Shown here: positions 57,460 to 64,000 of the stretch, piece after piece
Layout of the letters: every line of letters begins with the position of its first letter
Position numbering within the stretch: the stretch's first letter is position 1
Origin: Copromyces sp. CBS 386.78
Lineage: Eukaryota > Ascomycota > Sordariomycetes > Sordariales > Sordariaceae
Direction: 5' to 3'
Length of the DNA stretch: 64,000 bases
Assembly (NCBI GenBank): GCA_030685235.1
Contig: MU839188.1
Coordinates: 1 to 64,000 of the forward strand
Position numbers and translations under genes: made by a program
The notes under the pieces: model-generated
Seen by the model: the letters and a program-made list of their open reading frames with translations, nothing else
Told to the model about the DNA's origin: nothing
Databases searched by the model: none

Positions 57460-59262
57460 ATGCTGCTCCCACTCAAGCCCCTCGTTGCAGCACTCGCCTT
57501 GACCGGCACCACCACCACCGTCACCGCCGCCCCCCTCTTCGACTCGGTAACAACCTTCATCTCCCACCTCACCAACCCTCCCAACGCCGCTCAGCACCTC
57601 GATCTGCAAACCCCCGGCTCCGATCCAACTGGTCTCAACACCTTATCCACCCTCGGCTCCTCCGCCAAATCCGTCCTCCAGAAGAACCAAGCCTACCTAC
57701 TTCTCATTAACGCCACGCCTTTCACTCTGCGCAAGACAGGCGGACATTCGTACCAGATGCCTGTCTGGGACGCCTCTTTCCCAGAGGTTGTCCAACCAGG
57801 CGAGAGCATCAGGATCAAGATCGAGGCCAAGACGCATAAAGATGACGCAGCAGAGATGCGCTATGTCATCGAAGAACTAAAGAACCAAGGACAAGGAGGA
57901 GGAGGAGGGGAGATAGAGTTCCAATACCGAGGGCATTCCGGCCCCCTCCTCCAAGTAGAATGGAAGTCTCTCGCATCCATCAACAACCCCGTCGGGTCAG
58001 TCAGGGCCTTAACCTGGCACCAAGGGAACAACATCCCTTTCCTCCTTTCCGCCGCTCCCTCTTCACTCAATGATACTTCCCACAACTCGGGCTTCTTCTT
58101 CGACCCCTCAAAACACCTCATCGCCAGCCCATCCCTTCCAACAAACTCCTGGATGAAAACCTCCTACCCCCGCCTGCACTGCCTCACCCTCCGCCAACTC
58201 TCCCTCCCCGGCACCCACAACTCCGGCATGTCCCTCCTCACGGGCGGCACCCCCCTCGTCAAAGCCCGTCCCGAGTCCGTCCAATGCCACTCCTCCTCCA
58301 TGACCGTCGGGTCCCAACTCGCCTCCGGCGCGCGCTGGTTCGACATCCGCCCCGTCATAGCAGGCGGTAAATGGGCCACAGGGCACTACACCTTCTTCAA
58401 CGGCATCAAGCTCCCCTCCGGCCTCGAGCAGATCCCCGGATTAGGCGATCTCGCCAAAGAACTCGGCAAGCTCGGCGGCGGCGACAAGGACCGGGCCCTG
58501 GACGGCTGGCAGGGCGGTAACGGCCAGCTTTTATCTTCCATCATCTCCGAGATTAATACCTTCACGGCCCAGAACCCAGGGGAACTAATCGTCATCAACC
58601 TCTCGCACGGCCTAAACACCGATACTTTTTCCGGTAATAGCAACGCCCACCTCTCGCAACAAGAATGGGACACCCTCATGACCGAGCTCCTCAAAATCAA
58701 CAACCGCGCCACCCACCTAACCCTCCCAAACATCGACCTATCCTACCTCCCCCTCTCCGCCCTGCTCCCCCCCCTAGACCCATCTCTCCCTCTAGACTCG
58801 CCAACCCCCCTTCGCGCATCCACCGTTTTAATAATAGTAGACGACATCACCTCTTCTAACACCCGCGTCGACACCTCAAAATTCGCCTCCCGCGGGATCT
58901 TCTTCCGCCGCCAACTATCCATCTTCGACTCCTACGCCGACACCAACTCCCTTTCTGCCATGATAAGCGATCAGTTTTCCAAAATGCAACAACATCGTCA
59001 AAAGCCAAACGACGACATGTTTTTGCTGAGCTGGACGCTGACGCAGCCTGTCGAGACCATGATCACGGGCAGTATCGTGCAGTATGCGGAGGAGGCGAAT
59101 CGGGCGTTGGGGGAGAAGTTGTGGGCTGGTGGGGGACAACAGATGAGTAAAGAAAAGTATCCGAATGTGGTGAGCGTGGATGCGTTTGGGGCGGATGGGG
59201 AGGTTACCGGGTTGGTGGCGGGGATTAATTGGTTTTTGGCGGAGGAGTGTCCTGCGTTGTGA
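57460..59262 (+). CDS. Secreted PI-PLC X-like phosphodiesterase, 600 aa
   Basis: Intronless frame with start context CATCAAAATGCTG. Residues 1-23 form a signal peptide (ending TVTAA). Residues about 75-200 are an N-terminal beta-rich domain (INATPFTLRKTGGHSYQM) found in fungal relatives. From about 243 the TIM-barrel PLC-like domain begins: LSLPGTHNSGMS supplies catalytic-type His253, ARWFDIRP (291-298) follows, and GHYTFFNG supplies His309. A later strand reads NPGELIVINLSHGLN. These match bacterial-type, Ca2+-independent PI-PLC X-like phosphodiesterases, which cleave phosphatidylinositol or related lipids. The substrate here is unknown. N-glycosylation sequons such as NAT and NDT fit secretion. 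The gene converges on the AspRS-DUF2156 gene, with 454 bp between stop codons. Confidence 0.85.
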   Translation: MLLPLKPLVAALALTGTTTTVTAAPLFDSVTTFISHLTNPPNAAQHLDLQTPGSDPTGLNTLSTLGSSAKSVLQKNQAYLLLINATPFTLRKTGGHSYQMPVWDASFPEVVQPGESIRIKIEAKTHKDDAAEMRYVIEELKNQGQGGGGGEIEFQYRGHSGPLLQVEWKSLASINNPVGSVRALTWHQGNNIPFLLSAAPSSLNDTSHNSGFFFDPSKHLIASPSLPTNSWMKTSYPRLHCLTLRQLSLPGTHNSGMSLLTGGTPLVKARPESVQCHSSSMTVGSQLASGARWFDIRPVIAGGKWATGHYTFFNGIKLPSGLEQIPGLGDLAKELGKLGGGDKDRALDGWQGGNGQLLSSIISEINTFTAQNPGELIVINLSHGLNTDTFSGNSNAHLSQQEWDTLMTELLKINNRATHLTLPNIDLSYLPLSALLPPLDPSLPLDSPTPLRASTVLIIVDDITSSNTRVDTSKFASRGIFFRRQLSIFDSYADTNSLSAMISDQFSKMQQHRQKPNDDMFLLSWTLTQPVETMITGSIVQYAEEANRALGEKLWAGGGQQMSKEKYPNVVSVDAFGADGEVTGLVAGINWFLAEECPAL

Positions 59263-59716
59263 GTTTGGGATGGGAGCCTTGGGAGGGGAAGTAGAGGTTT
59301 GATTGGGTGGAGGAAAGTAAGGTTAGTCTGCCATGTCTTTTCAGCTGGTGTCAGAGGATTTGGGACCTCGTCGTGAGAGGAAAGAGAAACAAGAAGCAAC
59401 TTGAAGAAAACGAGCAAGGAAGTCAAAAGAGACACGAGCCATGTAATAGAGATGAGTTTTTCCACCAACATTACCACCTATTAATCTATAATTACTAGGT
59501 ACCTAGAATAGACTTTCAATAAAGAGCACCTGCATGTCTGTGACTTTGACTTTGAGTGCTGGTAACTGTAAATGGTATACTAAACCAAAGGGTATCGTAT
59601 CGTATCGTGTATCAAACCTGAACAGAACCGGAAAAACAAAAACAAAACATTAACTGCTGTGCATGCCATCGCCCGTCAAGTCATAACCCATCGCAAACCG
59701 TGAAAATCATAACCCA
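59263..59716. other. Convergent 3' intergenic region
   Basis: Shared 3' region of two convergent genes. It contains a short pentanucleotide run (ATCGT repeats near 59588-59604) and AATAAA-like elements (CAATAAAGAGC near 59518) that could serve 3' end formation of the plus-strand gene. Confidence 0.5.
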
Positions 59717-62464
59717 TTACATCTCATCCTCAAAGTACTTGATAAGTGTCCTGACACCCGAGACGCCCAGACCCATAAAGGGATAGCAGATATACACCAA
59801 ATCGTTGGTCGCGCCAAACTTCTCGCGGAACTCGGACTTGTTCACCAACTTGAGCTGCTGGCAAATAGTCTTGTAGGTATGGCTCAAAATCTTGGCGCGC
59901 ATCCCGTTGAGATGACCGCTAGTCACCATCTCCGGCAAGGCGCCTGCGCCGAACGTCACGTTCCTGACACCGGCCTTGGCCAGCATCTGAATGGCCGCCG
60001 AGATAAGCGCCTCGATGGTTCCGTTGGGCGAACCGGGAAAGTCCAAGGCGAACTTGATCTGGTACCCGTTCTCGGGAGAAAGACGGGCAAGGACGCACAT
60101 GGCGGCGATTTCACCGTTCTTGTCCTCGGCCCAGAGGTAGCGACGATGTTCCATGTCGACCCACGGACGGACCTCGGTGATGTGCACCTGCTTCTTGCCC
60201 TTGCGGTTGTCCTTCCAGTCCTGGATGCGCTTGTCGCACTTTTCGCGGATGTGGTCGGGCACGGACTCGCCGATGGGTACCTCGTGGATGATGACGCCGG
60301 CCTCTTCGGCTTGACGCTCCTTCTTGGCCACCTTCTTGGCCGAGTCGACCGAGACACGCTCTTCGGCGACGCAAGAGAGCGAACGCCAGCCGAGCTTGGA
60401 GCCGAGAATCTCTTCGACATCGGAACTAACCAGGAGCCAAAGAGGACGGAGGTCCTTGCGGTGGCGCATGTCTTGGAGGAAGGCGCGGATGACGAGCTGG
60501 TATTGGCGAGGGTCACAGAGAGGGTTGCCCATGACCAGGGCATAACCGTTATCCTCAGCGTAACCAATGGCAGCGCCCGTCTGCTCGTGACGCCAGACGT
60601 GGTAGCGCTCGTCGAGCCAGGATGTGTTGGTGGCGTCACCGTAGTTGACAATGAGCTTCTCGACAGGGGGGAGTTCGAGGCCAGTCTCGCCATGGTCGTA
60701 ATCGTACGAGTACTTGATGGTGTCGGCCTCGGGGTGGGGAAGCCTGCCGTCGACCTCCTTGTGTTCAGGAAGGGACTTGGGGTCGCGGGGATATAGAGAA
60801 GCGTTGCGGATGTCTCCCAGGTTAAGGAGGAGGAACACGATACGCTCAAGACCGATACCGCAGCCAGCGTGGGGGAGGACACCGTACTCGAAGGCCTGAA
60901 GGTATTCCTGCATGCCAAGCGGCTCGATACCGGCCTTCCTCATGCGCTCTTCGAGAAGATGAGGCCTATGGATACGCTGACCACCGGTGGTGATCTCCTG
61001 TCCACGGAGGAAGATATCGAACGAGTTGGTGAAGCGGTCATCCACGGGGTCGAGATGGGTATAGAAGGGACGAACAGAGGATGGGAACTTGTCGATGATG
61101 TAGTAATCGGTCTTGTACTTCTCCTTGATGACCTTGCCCAACTGAATCTCGGCGCGGGTGCTAAGATCCTCGGTCTCGAGCGCGGGTCTGCCGTGGTCAT
61201 CGGCCCAGCCGGAATCGTTGAGGAGCTTGATGGCATCCTTGAAGGGAATGATGGGGGTCTCTGGTAGCCAGACCAGATCCTCGTGAGGGAAGCGAGTCTT
61301 GATGATCTCGATCTCCTTGCGGTACTTGCCGTAGATACCCTTGAAGATCTCCTTCATCAAGCCGTCGATAATGTGCATGGCCTCGTGGTAGTCCTGCTCG
61401 ATGGCCATCTCCAAATCCATACCCGTGTACTCGGTCAAGTGACGATGGGTGTTGCTGTCCTCAGCACGGAAGACGGGACCGATCTCGAAGACACGACCAA
61501 AGTCGGCGGAAATGCTCATCTGCTTGGCCAACTGGGGACTTTGCGCAAGGAAGGCAGTCCTGCCAAAGTAGTTGACCTTGAAGACTTCAGCACCCGACTC
61601 GGTAGCAGCGGGCTGCAGCTTGGGAGTGTGGATCTCGATGAAGCCCTTGTCCTCGAGGTATCGGCGGAAGATGCTGCAGATACCGGCGTTGATGCGGAAG
61701 ATGGACTGGGCGGTGGGTGTACGAAGGAAGGCGATGCGGTTGGAGACACGGACTCTTGTCGAGGCCAGAGACTCCAGCTGGTGTGTCTCGCTGTCCATCT
61801 CGACGTGGTCGATCGAGTGGACATCGACGGGGAGATGCTCGTTAAGAGGGACGACGAGGTGCATGCTCTCGACCAAAACCTCCATATTGTGAACAGTGCA
61901 ACCCTTGATCTCCTCGGGAGATTGTTGTAACCTTCCTTGGACGTGCACAAAGCTCTCGGCGGTGATGTGCTCGGCCCAGCGGACAAAATTCTCGGAAACG
62001 ACGCCATCTCTGACGGAGAGGACGCCCTGGACAGTTTCGATCTGGTCGCGGAAGACGATGAAGGCGAGCTTGGAGCTCATTGCGCGAACGTGGTGGACGC
62101 GGGCTCGGAAGCTGACGGCCTTGCCGATATTCTGGTAGTCGTTGACGAGGGCTTGAAGGGACTTGGCGGGGGCGAGGGCTTCCTCTTCTTGTGTTCCGTA
62201 TCGCCGAGCGATCTCGGGGCCGTCGGCTTCGTGCCACTTCTTCTCTTCATCGCTGCGTCTTTGTACCGACAACTTCTTCTCCTCCTCTAGTTGGTATTCC
62301 TTTGCGCGCTTCTCCTGGACCTTCTTGATGTTCTTCTTTGCGCGTTCGTCGTCGAGCTGGTCGATATCGCCGATCTTGGGTTTGCTCATGTGGTTCTTGG
62401 CCGACGAGTGGCCAATGATGCGGTTGAGCGCCAGCAATTGCTTCTTGAGCTTGCCTGGCGACAT
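59717..62464 (-). CDS. erdS: Aspartyl-tRNA synthetase/DUF2156 fusion; ergosteryl-3beta-O-L-aspartate synthase
   Basis: 915 aa from the ATG at 62464 (MSPGKLKKQL); upstream codons in frame have no suitable ATG. Residues 1-100 are a Lys/Glu-rich extension. About 115-205 form the OB-fold anticodon-binding domain. About 245-565 are the class II catalytic core: motif 2 with FRAE (332-335) and RHLTEYTGMDLEM, the AspRS-specific LRGQEITTGGQRIH (486-499), and motif 3 GIGLER (536-541) with RDPKSL. Residues about 595-915 are a GNAT-like DUF2156 transferase domain (for example GYALVMGNPLCDPRQYQL, ending LIKYFEDEM). In characterised fungi this fusion, ErdS, charges tRNA-Asp and transfers Asp to the 3beta-hydroxyl of ergosterol. 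A free-standing AspRS elsewhere normally serves translation. No interruption is seen. Confidence 0.92.
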   Translation of the reverse strand: MSPGKLKKQLLALNRIIGHSSAKNHMSKPKIGDIDQLDDERAKKNIKKVQEKRAKEYQLEEEKKLSVQRRSDEEKKWHEADGPEIARRYGTQEEEALAPAKSLQALVNDYQNIGKAVSFRARVHHVRAMSSKLAFIVFRDQIETVQGVLSVRDGVVSENFVRWAEHITAESFVHVQGRLQQSPEEIKGCTVHNMEVLVESMHLVVPLNEHLPVDVHSIDHVEMDSETHQLESLASTRVRVSNRIAFLRTPTAQSIFRINAGICSIFRRYLEDKGFIEIHTPKLQPAATESGAEVFKVNYFGRTAFLAQSPQLAKQMSISADFGRVFEIGPVFRAEDSNTHRHLTEYTGMDLEMAIEQDYHEAMHIIDGLMKEIFKGIYGKYRKEIEIIKTRFPHEDLVWLPETPIIPFKDAIKLLNDSGWADDHGRPALETEDLSTRAEIQLGKVIKEKYKTDYYIIDKFPSSVRPFYTHLDPVDDRFTNSFDIFLRGQEITTGGQRIHRPHLLEERMRKAGIEPLGMQEYLQAFEYGVLPHAGCGIGLERIVFLLLNLGDIRNASLYPRDPKSLPEHKEVDGRLPHPEADTIKYSYDYDHGETGLELPPVEKLIVNYGDATNTSWLDERYHVWRHEQTGAAIGYAEDNGYALVMGNPLCDPRQYQLVIRAFLQDMRHRKDLRPLWLLVSSDVEEILGSKLGWRSLSCVAEERVSVDSAKKVAKKERQAEEAGVIIHEVPIGESVPDHIREKCDKRIQDWKDNRKGKKQVHITEVRPWVDMEHRRYLWAEDKNGEIAAMCVLARLSPENGYQIKFALDFPGSPNGTIEALISAAIQMLAKAGVRNVTFGAGALPEMVTSGHLNGMRAKILSHTYKTICQQLKLVNKSEFREKFGATNDLVYICYPFMGLGVSGVRTLIKYFEDEM

Positions 62465-62880
62465 GATGGCTGTTGATTTGGGGTATCTGGGGTATCTGAT
62501 GGGGTATCTGACGGGGTATCTGTTGTTGTTGTTTACTTGGTGATGTTCAGCTGGTGGTTGCGTGGGACAACGACTGGTGTAGCAGCCCCAAGACAAAATG
62601 GTGGAGTAAATCAGGCCTTGTGCAAAGCTGACAGCCTGCAATGCAATTGGAGATGGTGATGGAGACGGAAAAGAAAAGTAAAAGCAGGGGAAATAGACTT
62701 GGCAGCAAAGAACATTTATTAGGAAAAAGAGGTCAACAAAAAAAAAGAAAAAGCGATGACGAAGGTTCGGGAATTTGCTGGGGAACCTTGATTGCACCCC
62801 GGTCACTTGCCGGTGCTTGGTCCGAGGGGCAATTACAGCTTGTGATTCAGGGCAACAGCCACTAAGAACCGCCAGACTTC
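62465..62880 (-). promoter_or_regulatory. 5' leader and proximal promoter of erdS with GGGTATCTG repeats
   Basis: Four copies of GGGTATCTG (plus-strand sense) lie at about 62481-62522, so the transcript leader would carry CAGATACCC repeats starting 17 nt upstream of the start codon. Further upstream are A-rich stretches near 62740. Spacing between repeats is 0, 3 and 3 bases. Confidence 0.45.
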
Positions 62881-64000
62881 AGATGTCCGCGGAATGGGAC
62901 GAAGTGCCCCTGGTCCATGCTTTTTGTTGTGCCTGGAAAATCCAACAGGTCTGATACTACTTAGAATTAATTACGGTATGACTGTAATGTTCGCTTTTTT
63001 TTCCGAGTATCCGAAAAGGTATCATCAAGGGCATCAGGTGGCTATCAAAGCCATCATCCGCTCCTCCCTCCCCTTCTGCCGTACGCAGGAACATGTGAAT
63101 GGCACTCTGCTGAGACAAAGACACCCTCAAGAAGTGCATGTATCGCCATCATCCACTGCGCTGATCCAGTACAGCAGGGCAATCATTGTCAGTGCAATAT
63201 AACGGAGTTTCTTCTCCGGTACTGTCATTCCCGTGTCATATTCAACCGTGGTTTGTTACAGAAAAGGTGCCCTTGACTAGAATGCGCTTGCCTTGTCAAT
63301 GTCAGCTTGTCGTTCCATGTGACTGCCCTCTGTCAGAGATGAAACCGAAGGCCAGCCACCAAGCGCGGAAAGAGCAAACGACGTCATGGTCATATGACGT
63401 CACCGTTTATGCAGTGCCAAGGTCTGGACAGCGGCCAATGCCGGCAGAAAGAGGGCATCAATGTCCACATGAAACAAGTTAAAACATTACACGATTCATA
63501 CCTAGCAGATTAACAAAAACTGGGCGGTAACGTATTATTATTTGACGCTGGTGTTCTTTTTCACCATGTTGTTCGCTCTTTCCAATTCGTTGCCGGCCAT
63601 CGTCGATCTTCTGTGGAGTTCTTTTTTTCTTATCGTGTCCGTTGCGGCAGGCAAAGTCTTATCGCATGGCCAAGAAGTGGACCAATCAGTCCACCCAACT
63701 CGTCGCCGATGACATCAACTCTCTTCCTCTCCTTGTCCCCTTTTTCCATCCCATCCCATCCCATCCCAGCCACTCACTGATAGGTCACAATTGCGCACAG
63801 CCTTGTTTTGTTGTCCAAGTCCTGTTCAACAATCAACAATGACGGACTGTTGTTGTTGTGGTACTCATGGAGGTAATGCGACAAACCGAGAATAGTCGAC
63901 CACCATTAAATCGCCGAATTATTATTTTGTCCAAATCCCACCTTTGGTGTTTGTTACTGTTCCACACTTTCCATTGACATACACACGACATTCCCTAACA
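62881..64000. other. Intergenic, with paired CRE-like ACGTCA sites near 63380-63402
   Basis: No supported gene. Two ACGTCA cores occur close together: GACGTCAT at about 63380 and a perfect palindromic TGACGTCA at 63395-63402, the consensus for ATF/CREB-type bZIP factors. A (CATCC)n run lies near 63745-63768. Several ORFs are short, lack good start contexts and show no known domains. The sites could serve erdS, about 920 bp away, or a gene beyond the right edge. Confidence 0.4.

Noticed and set aside
59879..60796. Long open frame on the plus strand, opposite the AspRS-DUF2156 gene
   Set aside because: It is the antisense shadow of a GC-rich coding region; no start context, no domain, and the minus strand explains the sequence fully.
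59717..62464. Initial thought that the synthetase could be lysyl-tRNA synthetase fused to DUF2156, as in bacterial LysX
   Set aside because: The LRGQEITTGGQRIH and HAGCGIGLER...RDPKSL signatures are those of AspRS, not LysRS.
62465..62806. N-terminal extension of the AspRS fusion up to 62806
   Set aside because: The frame is open but no ATG with good context lies there; the extension consists of repeat-rich leader sequence.

Overview
The window looks like a filamentous ascomycete chromosome, most likely Neurospora or a close Sordariales relative. Reasons: short phase-consistent spliceosomal introns, fungal-type genes, and transposable elements that are extremely AT-rich and whose homologous copies differ almost only by C:G to T:A transitions with loss of CpA/TpG. 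That is the signature of repeat-induced point mutation (RIP). Two RIP-eroded blocks (about 1-30,340 and 44,003-56,742) alternate with GC-normal genic DNA (about 30,400-44,002 and 56,743-64,000).

Block 1 is a nested transposon graveyard up to four levels deep. A Ty1/Copia element (Copia-1) enters from the left edge and ends with its 3' LTR at 30,338-30,527. A Ty3/Gypsy chromovirus (Gypsy-A, 363-24,841, target duplication AAGAC) is inserted in it. Gypsy-A is interrupted by a Mutator-like element (MULE-1, 9,494-13,093), a short non-autonomous relative (MITE-1), a 254-bp GC-rich island (2,604-2,857) and a second Gypsy element (Gypsy-B, 14,750-23,662, target duplication GGTAT). Gypsy-B itself holds MITE-2. 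MITE-3 sits in the right part of Copia-1. All MULE/MITE insertions complete in the window have 8-bp target duplications, perfect in all but one, and all but one of these sites are pure A/T.

The first genic interval holds an intact two-exon gene for a small secreted cysteine-rich protein beside the transposon border, a three-exon pseudogene with one in-frame TGA, a short hypothetical ORF, and a barely RIPed MULE (MULE-5, 33,548-37,118). MULE-5 is the best template for the family: about 110-bp TIRs, and a roughly 869-codon transposase with DDE (MULE-type) core, SWIM-like zinc motif and AT-hook tail, broken by three TAG codons and a lost splice acceptor. Next come a minus-strand pseudogene with a 206-bp tandem duplication, a mini C2H2 zinc-finger ORF, an acidic repeat protein and an F-box-like protein.

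Block 2 is Copia-2 (44,003-56,742, target duplication ACATG) with two nested RIPed MULEs. It separates the F-box-like gene from the last two genes. These are a secreted PI-PLC-like phosphodiesterase (57,460-59,262, +) and, convergent to it, an aspartyl-tRNA synthetase/DUF2156 fusion (59,717-62,464, -). The fusion matches fungal ErdS, which transfers aspartate from Asp-tRNA to ergosterol. The most interesting system here is the MULE family: a transposase with AT-hooks whose insertions sit in A/T-only targets within DNA that RIP had made AT-rich.
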